From contig JAFYSK010000060.1 of assembly GCA_017559385.1 (NCBI GenBank), positions 1 to 34,422 of the forward strand: a stretch of 34,422 nt of DNA, given 5' to 3'. The notes under the pieces were generated by a model. That model had not been told where the DNA came from. It made no database searches and was given only the letters and a program-made list of their open reading frames with translations. Below, piece after piece: positions 7,209-16,222 of this stretch. Numbering within the stretch: position 1 is the first letter of the stretch; every line of letters starts with the position of its first letter. The DNA is from Paludibacteraceae bacterium. Its GTDB lineage: Bacteria; Bacteroidota; Bacteroidia; Bacteroidales; Paludibacteraceae. Both the position numbers and the translations under genes were made by a program.

Positions 7209-7847
7209 TTATAGTGTTGCAAATTCATATCCCTGATTATGCAAATATTCAATCATTTGCGGCAGTAAGGTTAATAATCTATCCTTTGATTTCAGCGAGT
7301 CATGACAGGTGATCACACTACCATTACGAGTATAGCGTTTGATGACCTTCAGCATGTGCTCTACCGAATATCTAGGGTTGTAGTCATGCGTTAGCACATC
7401 CCACAAAACAATCGTATATCCGCGCGCTAGTATCGCCTTCTTCTGTTGATCCGTCATTCTGCCATGCGGAGGTCTAAACAAGTGGGTTTGTAGCACTTGC
7501 TCTGCCTTCTCTACATCCCGTAGATAGTGGTGTGTTGAGTGCTTAAAACCCTTAATATGGTGAAAAGTGTGGTTGCCCACAGCATGTCCCTCATTGCGTA
7601 CCCGTTCCAGCAGATTTGGATATCTTACTGCATTATCCGCCACCATAAAAAATGTAGCATGCACGCCATACTGAGCTAGGATATCCAACACTTGCGGAGT
7701 ACACTCAGGAATAGGTCCATCATCAAAAGTGAGATAGACCTTTTTCTGAGTTTTATCCTTACGCCACACCACATTCGGATACAATCGTTGCATCCAAGTG
7801 GGGAACTGATATAGCAATCCTCTAAACACGATTCTTACTCGCTCCAA
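7209..7847 (-). CDS. Polysaccharide deacetylase (NodB-homology, CE4)
   Basis: A 212-aa carbohydrate esterase family 4 protein that removes acetyl groups from N-acetylglucosamine polymers or peptidoglycan. Motifs are all present: TFDDGP (catalytic Asp and metal Asp), HTFHH (metal His pair), RPPHG, LWDVLTHDY and the C-terminal ITCHDS. The TFDDGP motif is about 35 residues from the start, and no signal peptide is obvious, so it may be cytoplasmic or membrane-tethered through the short N-terminal hydrophobic stretch VRIVFRGLLYQF. Its start overlaps the end of the glucokinase gene by 13 bp, and its stop is 1 nt from the lipoprotein start, so it lies inside a tight operon. Confidence 0.9.
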   Translation of the reverse strand: MERVRIVFRGLLYQFPTWMQRLYPNVVWRKDKTQKKVYLTFDDGPIPECTPQVLDILAQYGVHATFFMVADNAVRYPNLLERVRNEGHAVGNHTFHHIKGFKHSTHHYLRDVEKAEQVLQTHLFRPPHGRMTDQQKKAILARGYTIVLWDVLTHDYNPRYSVEHMLKVIKRYTRNGSVITCHDSLKSKDRLLTLLPQMIEYLHNQGYEFATL

Positions 7848-8791
7848 GCCAAAGCAGAAGCACCTAGTACAGCAGCATCTGCTTCCTTGAGATCAGAGAA
7901 GAGAACCTTCACCTTGTTCTTCCAGAGTGGCAACACATTTTGGTTCATAGCCTCCTCAATAGGACGCTTGATCCAGTCACCAGACTTGGTCAAACCGCCA
8001 AAGAGAACAATAGCCTCAGGTGCACTAAATGCAATAAAATCTGCCAATTGTTGACCCAAGATAGTTCCTGTGAAATCAAAGATTTCTTTTGCTACCTCAT
8101 CACCTTGCTCTGCAGCATCATATACATCCTTTGATGTGATATTATCTACATCCAATTTACGAAGTAGTGTCTCCTTGGTAGTTGAAGTAAGAATCTCTTT
8201 AGCAGTACGAGCCACACCAGTAGCTGATGCATATGCCTCTAGACATCCTTTCTTACCGCAGTTGCATGGACGAGCATTCTCGCCACGAACAGCTGTAGTA
8301 TGACCCAACTCACCAGCAAAACCATCATGACCATATACTACATTACCATCGATAACAATACCAGATCCCACACCTGTTCCCAGAGTAATCATGATAAAGT
8401 TCTTCATGCCTTTGGCTGCACCATATGTCATTTCACCCATAGCAGCAGCATTTGCATCATTGGTAATACGGCATGGAAGACCAAAACGATCACTAACTAG
8501 TTTTGCAAATGGTACCGTCTGCCAAGGCAAGTTCATCGCCTCTTGGATATAGCCTGTATAAAAATTACCATTAGGTACTCCTGCACCTATACCGCGTACC
8601 ATCTCCATACCTCCTAGAGGTTCAATGATTTTCTCTGCTTCCTCATAGAGAGCATTGACATAATCATTGATGTCTTTATACGCTTGAGTTTTAATTGAAG
8701 TGCGGCCCAAAACATGACCGCGAGCATCTACTACGCCTAATACTGAGTTGGTTCCACCCATATCAAGGCCGAGCACATAGGGTTTTTGCAT
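7835..8791 (-). CDS. ROK-family glucokinase
   Basis: A 318-aa cytoplasmic sugar kinase of the ROK family, most likely phosphorylating glucose with ATP. The N-terminal phosphate loop is LDMGGTN (10-16). The sugar/active-site region contains ITNDANAAAMGE with the catalytic Asp, and ITLGTGVGSG forms the second phosphate motif. The ROK signature with metal ligands, GELGHTT...CNCGKKGCLEAY, is complete (His plus three Cys). The adenosine motif is VLFGGL. Length is normal for the family. A spacer of about 100 bp separates it from the peptidase gene upstream; I found no TAnnTTTG box there, so readthrough from the promoter at 10982-11012 is the simplest view. Substrate could also be N-acetylglucosamine or N-acetylmannosamine. 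Confidence 0.9.
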   Translation of the reverse strand: MQKPYVLGLDMGGTNSVLGVVDARGHVLGRTSIKTQAYKDINDYVNALYEEAEKIIEPLGGMEMVRGIGAGVPNGNFYTGYIQEAMNLPWQTVPFAKLVSDRFGLPCRITNDANAAAMGEMTYGAAKGMKNFIMITLGTGVGSGIVIDGNVVYGHDGFAGELGHTTAVRGENARPCNCGKKGCLEAYASATGVARTAKEILTSTTKETLLRKLDVDNITSKDVYDAAEQGDEVAKEIFDFTGTILGQQLADFIAFSAPEAIVLFGGLTKSGDWIKRPIEEAMNQNVLPLWKNKVKVLFSDLKEADAAVLGASALAWSE

Positions 8792-8893
8792 TGTTGTATA
8801 ATTTTTAGGGTTCTTATTATGTTAGTAATATTTTTCGGTATTTTGTAACCACCTAAGGCATAGAACAAGGTATGCGCTTAAATGCTTAAACGA

Positions 8894-10954
8894 TTATAGG
8901 TTATTCTGCAAGAATAGCAATAGTCTATTATGCAAATGCTCATAGTTGCCACCGTTACGCAAGAAGTGATTATCATCAGGATACATCTGCATCTCGAACT
9001 GCTTTCCAGCCTTAACCAATGCGTCCACATAAAGCCATGATTGTTGAGCATGCACATTATCATCTGCCAATCCATGAACAAGCAACAACTTACCCTGTAA
9101 TTGCTCTGCTAGCTTCATTGCATCAGTCTTATCATAACCAAACTCATTAACCTGTGGACGACGCATGTAACGCTCAGTATATGCCGAATCATACAATCGC
9201 CAAGATGTTACTGGCGCAATAGCCATGCCACATTTCCACAGAGGACGACCATCAATTAGTGGCTGCATACTCATAGACATTATAGTCTGATATCCACCAT
9301 AACTCCAACCACATAAAGCTATTCGATCAGCATCCACATAAGACAAACCACGCAGATATTTAGCCACACTAATCTGATCTTCAGCTTCCTTCGTTCCTAA
9401 CTGCATATAGGTAGCATTACGCCATTCGCGTCCTCTTGCATTCGTTCCACGCCCATCTGCACACACCACCAAATAACCCTGAGCCGACAAATAATGAGCA
9501 AATCGCTTGCGCCATGAATTCGTCACTCTTTGACTAGATGGACCACTATACTGCATCATCACTACAGGATAACGCTTAGTTGCATCAAAACCAACAGGCA
9601 ACACCTGCCATGCATTCAGCGTATCTCCTCGCTCAGTAACGATTGAGATAAACTCCTTATTCTGCAAGCCAGACGCCTTCCATGCCAACTCAATAGAATC
9701 ATTGCTCAGTAATAGACGAGATGTACCATTAGCGTACAATGTATACCTATTAGGCACAGACACAGATTGATAGCAATCAATATACTGAGTCATATCCTGA
9801 GAAAAAGTCAACTCATGCATTCCCTCTTCCTTAGTCAGTTGAGTAGTTATATTCTTTCGCAGATTATATGCATAAGCATGGCGTATTGTTGGGGTGGTAG
9901 CTGCTAGATAATACAACACTTGATTCTTAGCATCCCAACCATAAACACGCATAACATCACGCTTCTCTGGAGTCAACAATCGCTGTTCTACACCCTGCGA
10001 GGAATACAAATATGCTTGCACATATCCATCCTTTTCGCTCACCACAATCACCTTACCATCCGCTAGCCATTGCCACTCATCAAAGAGTTCATAATTAACA
10101 TAATACTTCTTACTCTCTTCTTGATAAAATGGATGACTGATTGTAGACTTAGGATTTACCTTATGTACTTGCATCTGGGTTTGATCTCTATTCATTTGCA
10201 ACACAATAAGGTCTGCTTGAGGTTGTGGATTAGCTTTTGTAGCTTCTGGCAGAACTCCCCATCTCAATCTTGGAAAATAAGCATCTTTGAGATCGGGCAA
10301 TTGCATTGTACGAATTGATTTATAGTATATGTCGTACACACATACAGTCGCCTTCGCATTGGCCTCACCAGCTCTTGGATACCTCAACGAATGCATCTGA
10401 GGATAACTATTCTCACCTAGATACGTTTGCCATTCAAAAGATGGCACTTCTGATTCGTTCAGGCGAACGAAAGCCACTAATTTACCATCTGGCGATATCT
10501 CAAACAAAGATGTCACACCAAACTCCTCTTCATACAACCAATCTGCAATACCATTAAAAATCTCCGAATTAGTATCCGTAGTAATTGCTACCTCTGTATC
10601 AAAATCGACCTTGTAAATATACAAATTATTATCTGCTTTAGCGTAAACAACATACTTACCATTAGCAGAAATTTTCGCATCGCGAATAGGTCCATCACCT
10701 AAATGAACACGAGTGTTCTTCTGAGTATCTAACAGATAATAATCAGCAAAAAAAGAATGTCTAAACAATTGCTGCTGATTCTCAATCTCCAACTTAAAAC
10801 GAGTCTGCACTGCAGGATTTAGAATACTATCCATTTGATCTTGAGTTAGAGTCTTGGCATCATACCCGCCCTGCAACAGATGCATCATTCCTTTTGCAGA
10901 AGCAGAGGTCACTAATAAAGCAAATACAAAAAATATGATTATTGACTTTTTCAT
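8894..10954 (-). CDS. S9 family dipeptidyl peptidase (DPP-IV-like)
   Basis: A 686-aa serine exopeptidase with an N-terminal secretion signal (MKKSIIIFFVFALLVTSASA). It combines a DPP-IV N-terminal beta-propeller with a C-terminal alpha/beta-hydrolase domain. The catalytic triad is Ser of GWSYGG (about 551), Asp of ADDN (about 631-632) and His of DNHF (about 663). The substrate N-terminus-binding double Glu is in DWLYEEEF (138-145). It should remove Xaa-Pro or Xaa-Ala dipeptides, or tripeptides as in the prolyl tripeptidyl peptidase of Porphyromonas, in the periplasm. It is the first gene of the minus-strand run and has its own consensus promoter at 10982-11012. Confidence 0.93.
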   Translation of the reverse strand: MKKSIIIFFVFALLVTSASAKGMMHLLQGGYDAKTLTQDQMDSILNPAVQTRFKLEIENQQQLFRHSFFADYYLLDTQKNTRVHLGDGPIRDAKISANGKYVVYAKADNNLYIYKVDFDTEVAITTDTNSEIFNGIADWLYEEEFGVTSLFEISPDGKLVAFVRLNESEVPSFEWQTYLGENSYPQMHSLRYPRAGEANAKATVCVYDIYYKSIRTMQLPDLKDAYFPRLRWGVLPEATKANPQPQADLIVLQMNRDQTQMQVHKVNPKSTISHPFYQEESKKYYVNYELFDEWQWLADGKVIVVSEKDGYVQAYLYSSQGVEQRLLTPEKRDVMRVYGWDAKNQVLYYLAATTPTIRHAYAYNLRKNITTQLTKEEGMHELTFSQDMTQYIDCYQSVSVPNRYTLYANGTSRLLLSNDSIELAWKASGLQNKEFISIVTERGDTLNAWQVLPVGFDATKRYPVVMMQYSGPSSQRVTNSWRKRFAHYLSAQGYLVVCADGRGTNARGREWRNATYMQLGTKEAEDQISVAKYLRGLSYVDADRIALCGWSYGGYQTIMSMSMQPLIDGRPLWKCGMAIAPVTSWRLYDSAYTERYMRRPQVNEFGYDKTDAMKLAEQLQGKLLLVHGLADDNVHAQQSWLYVDALVKAGKQFEMQMYPDDNHFLRNGGNYEHLHNRLLLFLQNNL

Positions 10955-10981
10955 GCTAATAATTCATTATTAAATTGGGCG

Positions 10982-11012
10982 CAAAGGTACTATTTTTTTT
11001 GCAAATATGCAA
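10982..11012 (-). promoter_or_regulatory. Bacteroidota promoter of the DPP-IV-like gene
   Basis: Minus strand TTG (11010-11012), 20 nt, TACCTTTG (10982-10989). Transcription would start about 20 nt before the ATG at 10954, giving a short leader. Confidence 0.8.
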
Positions 11013-11091
11013 GTGATATAATGTTTTTTTTACCACTCACTTCAACAAGCCTTATATTTAAAGTTTTTTTCAATATTTTTTCAGCATTTAC

Positions 11092-11122
11092 TTGCTTGTT
11101 TCATTTATTTTTTGTAACTTTG
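11092..11122 (+). promoter_or_regulatory. Bacteroidota promoter of the long plus-strand run
   Basis: TTG at 11092-11094, 20 nt, TAACTTTG at 11115-11122. It is divergent from the peptidase promoter and gives a leader of about 80 nt before the lipid kinase ATG. Confidence 0.8.
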
Positions 11123-11165
11123 CACAAAATTTTACATATTCGAATAAGTACATCAACAAGAACAA

Positions 11166-11182
11166 TAATACTTAAAGTATTA
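11166..11182 (+). promoter_or_regulatory. 17-bp inverted repeat in the lipid kinase leader
   Basis: TAATACTT and AAGTATTA flank a single central base. It lies about 40 nt after the expected transcription start and could be an operator or a small RNA hairpin. No regulator is identified. Confidence 0.3.
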
Positions 11183-11209
11183 ATTTCAACATAGACAACC
11201 ACAGGAAAG

Positions 11210-12091
11210 ATGAAGAACATAGCATTCATAGTCAACCCTATAGCAGGTACAAAGACCAAAAATCGTGTTTCAAAACTGATTCGCGAATTATTAGACAAGG
11301 AGCAATTTTCGCCATCCGTAGTTGTTACTGAATACGCTGGTCACGCTACCCAATTGGCTCGCCAATTTGCCTTAGAAGGATATTATGCGGTTATCGCCGT
11401 AGGTGGCGATGGTACAGTAAACGAAGTGGCTAGTGGATTACGTGACACAGAGACAGCATTGGGTATCATACCTAATGGAAGCGGCAATGGTTTTGCACGC
11501 CATATCGAGATTTCTACACGCATGAACAGAGCCATCGAAATGCTCAATAGTTCAGAGCCGATCCAGGTGGATTATTGCACCGTGAACGATGTGCCATTCT
11601 TCTCTACTTTTGGAGTGGGTTTTGATGCTGTAGTTGCACAAGATTTTGGAAACAACGGGCGAGGACTCAAAGGATATGTAGAAAGTATATTCAAGGATTT
11701 CTTCCAATACAAACCAGAAAATCACCATCTAGTTGGTAATGGTATTGACATTTCCACCAAAGCTTTCCTAATTAATTTTGCCAACGCAGGCCAATGGGGA
11801 TACGACGCCTACATTGCTCCTAAAGCTAGTATCCAAGATGGATGGATGGATATTGCTATTGCTAGCGAATTCCCTTTGATTCAAGCTCCTACATTTGCGA
11901 TGCAACTATTCACCAAGAACATTGACGATAACTTGTACATGAACACTATTCGCGCGAAAGAAGTGACCTTAACACGCGAAAACGAAGATAGCCCTGTACA
12001 TATCGATGGCACGCCTATCAAAATGGCGAAAGAGCTAAATATCAAGATTGTAGAAGGGGGACTAAAGGTACTAGTAAAAAAGAGATTTTGA
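11210..12091 (+). CDS. Diacylglycerol kinase-family lipid kinase (YegS/DgkB type)
   Basis: A 293-aa soluble lipid kinase that phosphorylates diacylglycerol or a related lipid at the membrane. The nucleotide-binding motif is GGDGTVNEV (65-73), with the family's [10 protein letters not shown] start and [15 protein letters not shown]. The C-terminal beta-sandwich includes DGWMDIAI and VHIDGTPI. Length and motif order fit the family. An AGGA-like element (CAGGAAAG) sits just before the ATG, which is uncommon in this phylum. It is the first gene after the promoter at 11092-11122, and dut follows after 16 bp. Confidence 0.9.
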   Translation: MKNIAFIVNPIAGTKTKNRVSKLIRELLDKEQFSPSVVVTEYAGHATQLARQFALEGYYAVIAVGGDGTVNEVASGLRDTETALGIIPNGSGNGFARHIEISTRMNRAIEMLNSSEPIQVDYCTVNDVPFFSTFGVGFDAVVAQDFGNNGRGLKGYVESIFKDFFQYKPENHHLVGNGIDISTKAFLINFANAGQWGYDAYIAPKASIQDGWMDIAIASEFPLIQAPTFAMQLFTKNIDDNLYMNTIRAKEVTLTRENEDSPVHIDGTPIKMAKELNIKIVEGGLKVLVKKRF

Positions 12092-12107
12092 GATTAAAAC
12101 AACCAAT

Positions 12108-12542
12108 ATGAAAGTTAAAATCATCAATAAAAGCAATAATCCACTGCCACGCTATGAAAGTGCACAAGCAGCAGGTATGGATATCCGCTGCAATATCAAC
12201 GAAGCAATCACTCTGCAACCATTAGAGCGCAGACTCATTCCAACTGGCTTATACATAGAATTACCAGTAGGATATGAAGCACAGATTCGTCCTAGAAGTG
12301 GCTTAGCACTCAAACGAGGACTAACCGTACTGAACACTCCAGGCACAATAGATGCTGATTATCGCGGTGAGATTGGCGTAATATTGATTAACATGAGCAA
12401 CGAAGCTCAAGTCATTGAACCAGCAGAGCGTATCTGCCAAATGGTCATTGCTAAACACGAGCAACCTCAGTTGATAGAAGTAGATGTATTGGGCGAAACG
12501 GAGAGAGGTGCAGGCGGTTTTGGACACAGTGGTGTAAAATAA
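12108..12542 (+). CDS. dut: Deoxyuridine 5'-triphosphate nucleotidohydrolase (dUTPase)
   Basis: A 144-aa homotrimeric dUTPase that converts dUTP to dUMP and pyrophosphate, preventing uracil incorporation into DNA and supplying dTMP synthesis. All five conserved motifs are present: [36 protein letters not shown] with the catalytic Asp, [10 protein letters not shown], and the C-terminal P-loop-like arm [11 protein letters not shown]. Length is normal. It precedes the TPR gene by 12 bp; the neighbourhood dut-TPR-DUF4292-EnvC is one I know as conserved in Bacteroidales. Confidence 0.97.
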   Translation: MKVKIINKSNNPLPRYESAQAAGMDIRCNINEAITLQPLERRLIPTGLYIELPVGYEAQIRPRSGLALKRGLTVLNTPGTIDADYRGEIGVILINMSNEAQVIEPAERICQMVIAKHEQPQLIEVDVLGETERGAGGFGHSGVK

Positions 12543-12554
12543 AGATAGGTTTTA

Positions 12555-13598
12555 ATGCGAAGAATAATATATATCCTAACAGTGGTCATGGTCGGTATCA
12601 TGACCTCTCCTTGTATTCAAGCCAACGACACTATACCTAGCACAATAAACATCTCTAAGGTGGACACGCTGACACCTGAGCAGCAACAACAATTTCTATA
12701 CTACTTCTACGAGGCTGAACGTCTAATATTGTCGTCTCAAATAGCACAAGCTAAACCGTTAATAACATTTTGCTATCTCCTAAATCCAAACGATGCCACA
12801 ATAAATCACTATTTAGGTCACTATGCTAGAGAAGATGAAAATCCATTACTAATGTTCGCTTTCTATAAAAGGGCATTCGAACTAGAACCAAATGAATATT
12901 GGAGTAGTTATAACTACATATTATTAAACACCGAGAACAAGGAGTTTTACAACGAAGGAATTGCCAACCTTGAGTCTGTTATCCAAAATGATGCACGTAA
13001 TGCTGGAGCTCTAGAACTACTGCAAAAAGCATACCTAAGCGCCGACATGTATAACAAAGCATTGAACATACAAGATCAACTTGATAGCATCTATGGTTAC
13101 AACGAGGCTAGCGCTACCATGCGTTACCGCATACAATTAGCCACAAAAAACATCAACAAAGCGATTGAAGAGATTGAACGATATCTACAAGTTGACCCTA
13201 ACAACTATCCTTTCCTACTACAAAGAGTAAGCCTGTATTTCTCTACTAATCAGCCATATACTAAACAAATTGAGGCGTATGAAGCCTTACTGAAAATAGA
13301 TAGTAGAAATGCCATATGCCTGAACAATCTTGCCTGGCTATTATGTATTCACAACGTTGATTTAACTAGAGCAGAACAATTATCACGCAAAGCTATAATG
13401 ACAGAGCCTAGTAATGCTGTTTTCCTTGACACGTATGCTTGGATCTTGTATAAGATGGGTGAGTATGAATCAGCCCTATTTTATATCAACGAAGCATATG
13501 AAAAAATGGAGGAAAAAACCAACAAGAACATAACCAGATCAACGAAAGCCAACATCACAAAACACCGAAAAGAGATCAAACGCAAATGCAAAAAATAA
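12555..13598 (+). CDS. Exported tetratricopeptide-repeat protein
   Basis: A 347-aa protein with an N-terminal signal (MRRIIYILTVVMVGIMTSPCIQA) that leads to the periplasm; there is a Cys in the hydrophobic region but no strong lipobox. Several TPR helix pairs can be seen, for example INHYLGHYAREDENPLLMFAFYKRAFELEPN, AICLNNLAWLLCIHNVDLTRAEQLSRKAI and VFLDTYAWILYKMGEYESALFYINEA. Homologues at this position in Bacteroides are, as I recall, much longer (over 550 aa), so this copy seems shortened in the N-terminal half. It overlaps the DUF4292 gene by 13 bp. A scaffolding role for envelope assembly with the next two genes is inferred from context only. Confidence 0.82.
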   Translation: MRRIIYILTVVMVGIMTSPCIQANDTIPSTINISKVDTLTPEQQQQFLYYFYEAERLILSSQIAQAKPLITFCYLLNPNDATINHYLGHYAREDENPLLMFAFYKRAFELEPNEYWSSYNYILLNTENKEFYNEGIANLESVIQNDARNAGALELLQKAYLSADMYNKALNIQDQLDSIYGYNEASATMRYRIQLATKNINKAIEEIERYLQVDPNNYPFLLQRVSLYFSTNQPYTKQIEAYEALLKIDSRNAICLNNLAWLLCIHNVDLTRAEQLSRKAIMTEPSNAVFLDTYAWILYKMGEYESALFYINEAYEKMEEKTNKNITRSTKANITKHRKEIKRKCKK

Positions 13599-14107
13599 AA
13601 AACATATTACTAGTTAGCATTATAGTCACTTGTCTCGCATCATGCGCGAGCACTTCACACACACCGCAGCAAAAACAAGTTGTTTCTAGACGCGGACAAA
13701 TAGGTCTTAGTTTAGAGCACTTGCAGTACAATATGAATTGTATGCTCCGAATTTGGAAAAACAAACTTATCGTACTATCAGTAACACCTGCTATGGGAAT
13801 AGAAATGCTCAGAGTGGAAGCTACACCTGAAAACATACTCGTCATAGACAAACTAAACAAACGATATGCCGTTGTAACTTATAACGAACTCAAAGATTTA
13901 ACACAAAAACGAATCACATACAACTTACTGCAATTCATACTACTACGAACCAACCAAGAGATACAATATGATATCCCTGTCGGATCACGCACAATCCACT
14001 TGACGGGAAAATTAATGCAACGAGAACATACTGGACCCACAGATCCACAGTACCTAAAACTAACAAAATACAAACAAGTGACTTTACAAAAAATACTGCC
14101 TTTATGA
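13586..14107 (+). CDS. DUF4292 lipoprotein
   Basis: A 173-aa lipoprotein with signal MQKIKNILLVSIIVTCLASC and Cys at residue 20. The mature part matches the DUF4292 pattern: MNCMLRIWKNKLIVLSVTPAMGIEMLRVEATPENILVIDKLNKRY, with beta-strands reminiscent of the LolA/LolB lipoprotein-carrier fold. It could therefore bind lipid or lipoprotein acyl chains, but no function is proven for the family. It overlaps the TPR gene (13 bp) upstream and the EnvC-like gene (4 bp, ATGA) downstream. Confidence 0.8.
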   Translation: MQKIKNILLVSIIVTCLASCASTSHTPQQKQVVSRRGQIGLSLEHLQYNMNCMLRIWKNKLIVLSVTPAMGIEMLRVEATPENILVIDKLNKRYAVVTYNELKDLTQKRITYNLLQFILLRTNQEIQYDIPVGSRTIHLTGKLMQREHTGPTDPQYLKLTKYKQVTLQKILPL

Positions 14108-15267
14108 GAGTAAGATGGATGATAATAATGTTGGTTTGGGCATTACTTCCTGCAACTGCACAAAATGTACAAGAACTGCAAAAGCAGCAAAAAGTATTAC
14201 AAAAGCAGTTGCAAGAAACCAAAGAAATGCTCAAACAAACAAAAAAGGACGAAACGGCTACAGAAAACAAACTAAACCTACTAAACGAGGATATTAATAC
14301 CCGTAAGGAACTGATTGTTAACATCCAAGATGAAATTACCGCGCTCGATGGTGAGATGACATTACTCACACAAGAACGCGATTCTTTGCAAGTAAAACTA
14401 GAAGAAGCTAAAGCTGATTATGCAAAATTAATCAGAGAAACGCATTATGCTGATATGCAGCAGTCTCCGTTATTATTCTTGTTTTCTGCCAAAAACTTTC
14501 AACAATTGATCCGTCGCGTACAATATATGCGTCAGTTCGCACAATATCGCAAGGAACAAGTCAACTTAATCCTTTCGCTACAAGCTGAAATTGACGACCA
14601 AAACATGCAATTAGCCGAGCGAAAACAAACTCAATCTGATGCATTGCAACTGCAAGAACACGAGCAAGAGATCTTGACCGCTGACCAACGCAAGCACGAA
14701 AGTATGCTGAAAGAACTGAAGAAAAAAGAAAAAGACTTAATAGCGAAACAAAAGAAACAACAAAAGAAAGTTGACGAATTGAATAAACAGATTGACGAGT
14801 TGATTGCTAAACAGGTCAAAAATAGCAAGCTTACCAAAGAACAACAATTGATCGCTGGAGGATTCGAAGCCAACAAAGGAAGATTACCGTGGCCGATTGA
14901 AAAAGGCTTTATTAGCGGCCATTTTGGCAAACATCAACACCCTATACACGCCAATGTAACCATCAATAACAAAGGCATTTACCTACAGACAGTTAGCGGA
15001 GCTAAAGCTAGAGCAGTCTATGAAGGTGAAGTAACATGGTGTGCACAAATGAATGGAAGTTATGCCGTCATTATTCAACACGGTAACTATCGTTCTGTAT
15101 ATTCACAGCTCAAAAGCATTTGCGTTAAGCAAGGAGATAAAGTACAGGCAAAACAAGTTATTGGAGAAATCATGACAAACACATCCGAGGATAACAAAAC
15201 CGAATTATATTTCCAAATATATAAAGATAGAACTATTGTTAATCCTAGCGAATGGCTAGCTAAGTAA
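14104..15267 (+). CDS. EnvC-like murein hydrolase activator, degenerate LytM domain
   Basis: A 387-aa exported protein: signal peptide (about 1-19), a long coiled coil (about 20-255) with a break near LLFLFSAKNFQQLIRR, and a C-terminal LytM/M23-like domain (about 260-387). The M23 zinc ligands are gone: the first His/Asp motif reads ANVTINNKG, the HxH motif reads YSQL and the last His motif reads ELYFQI. It should thus be catalytically dead and act like E. coli EnvC, which activates cell-division amidases. No amidase gene is in the window. Its ATG overlaps the DUF4292 stop by 4 bp. Confidence 0.88.
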   Translation: MRVRWMIIMLVWALLPATAQNVQELQKQQKVLQKQLQETKEMLKQTKKDETATENKLNLLNEDINTRKELIVNIQDEITALDGEMTLLTQERDSLQVKLEEAKADYAKLIRETHYADMQQSPLLFLFSAKNFQQLIRRVQYMRQFAQYRKEQVNLILSLQAEIDDQNMQLAERKQTQSDALQLQEHEQEILTADQRKHESMLKELKKKEKDLIAKQKKQQKKVDELNKQIDELIAKQVKNSKLTKEQQLIAGGFEANKGRLPWPIEKGFISGHFGKHQHPIHANVTINNKGIYLQTVSGAKARAVYEGEVTWCAQMNGSYAVIIQHGNYRSVYSQLKSICVKQGDKVQAKQVIGEIMTNTSEDNKTELYFQIYKDRTIVNPSEWLAK

Positions 15268-15276
15268 AAAAACATA

Positions 15277-15756
15277 ATGTATATGAAAACAACAAAAATT
15301 ATAGTAATATTCTTCGTTTTAGCAACATTAATTAGTTGTAAACCTAACGATTGGTTAGATTGGAAAACTCAAAACGAAATTTGGCTTCAAGAAAACGCCA
15401 AGAAAGAAGGCGTTAAAACTACATCTAGCGGCTTGCAGTACAAATGCATTGTACCCGGCATTCCCCAATCATCTGGAAATGTAGATGACAACAAGATTGT
15501 AAAAATCAATTACACCGGCAAATTAATCAACGGATACGATTTTGATTCTAGCGAAGGATATGAAAATTATGTGAATGCATTTGTTCCTGGATTTGTAGAA
15601 GGACTAAAATTGATGAAAGAGTTTGGCATATACGAACTCTATATTCCACACGAACTGGGATACGGTGCTCAGGGCATGGGTTCTGAAGGTACCATCAGCC
15701 ACATTCCTCCCTACTCCACGCTAATTTTTAGGGTCGAACTACTAGATGTATATTAA
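15277..15756 (+). CDS. FKBP-type peptidyl-prolyl isomerase lipoprotein
   Basis: A 159-aa lipoprotein (ATLISC lipobox; Cys about residue 21) with one FKBP domain in the C-terminal 110 residues. It shows the family run SSGLQYKCI, KINYTGKLINGYDFDSS, a hydrophobic FVPGFVEGLKLMKEFG and the closing IPPYSTLIFRVELLDV, so the Tyr, Asp, Phe and aromatic pocket residues are mostly kept. It would catalyse prolyl cis-trans isomerisation or act as a chaperone in the periplasm. Two ATGs are possible (15277 and 15283); the second gives the more usual MKTTK signal start. The stop TAA overlaps the next ATG (TAATG). Confidence 0.88.
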   Translation: MYMKTTKIIVIFFVLATLISCKPNDWLDWKTQNEIWLQENAKKEGVKTTSSGLQYKCIVPGIPQSSGNVDDNKIVKINYTGKLINGYDFDSSEGYENYVNAFVPGFVEGLKLMKEFGIYELYIPHELGYGAQGMGSEGTISHIPPYSTLIFRVELLDVY

Positions 15757-16211
15757 TGAGGCACTGGCTAATCATTGGACTTATAGGATGCATGTTGTTG
15801 GGGTGTGATAACTTCAACAACCTTAATCCTGTTCCCAGTGTTCCAGTCAGTTATACCTTAAAGATAACCAGTGAATATCCGCATTTCGTAGTTGACAATG
15901 GATATCAAACAATGACCATCACGCAGACTAAATTTGAGCGCGAATACCTAGGTTATGCTGGACTTCTCATATGGATAGGCATGGATGGTCACTACCATGC
16001 TGCTGATATGTGTTGTCCTAATTGTTTGATAAAAACTAAACCCGTTGAAATAGATGGGATTTACGCTATTTGCCCAACTTGCGAAGAAGCATTTGACCTA
16101 AGCTATGGATATGCTTTTCCTACCAAGGGAAAAGCCAAGCACCCATTGCGACACTATCAAACAATTTACAACAATTCACCTTCCGGATACACCTTACGAA
16201 TAACCAACTAA
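15756..16211 (+). CDS. Lipoprotein with two CPxC pairs (Rieske-like fold, no His ligands)
   Basis: A 151-aa lipoprotein (LIGCMLLGC signal, Cys about residue 17). The arrangement GYAGLLIWIGMDGHYHAADMCCPNC...ICPTCEEAFDLSYGYAFPTKGKAKHPLRHY follows the layout of Rieske-like proteins common in Bacteroidales, but the cluster ligands are not Cys-X-His. Instead there are CPNC and CPTC pairs, which would suit zinc or a rubredoxin-like iron site. I therefore do not call it a Rieske protein. The start codon overlaps the FKBP stop by one base, so the two are translationally coupled. Confidence 0.7.
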   Translation: MRHWLIIGLIGCMLLGCDNFNNLNPVPSVPVSYTLKITSEYPHFVVDNGYQTMTITQTKFEREYLGYAGLLIWIGMDGHYHAADMCCPNCLIKTKPVEIDGIYAICPTCEEAFDLSYGYAFPTKGKAKHPLRHYQTIYNNSPSGYTLRITN

Positions 16212-16222
16212 ACCTTACTTAT

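Noticed and set aside
15756-16211. Rieske iron-sulfur protein
   Set aside because: The required Cys-X-His and Cys-X2-His ligands are not there; only CPNC and CPTC pairs are seen.
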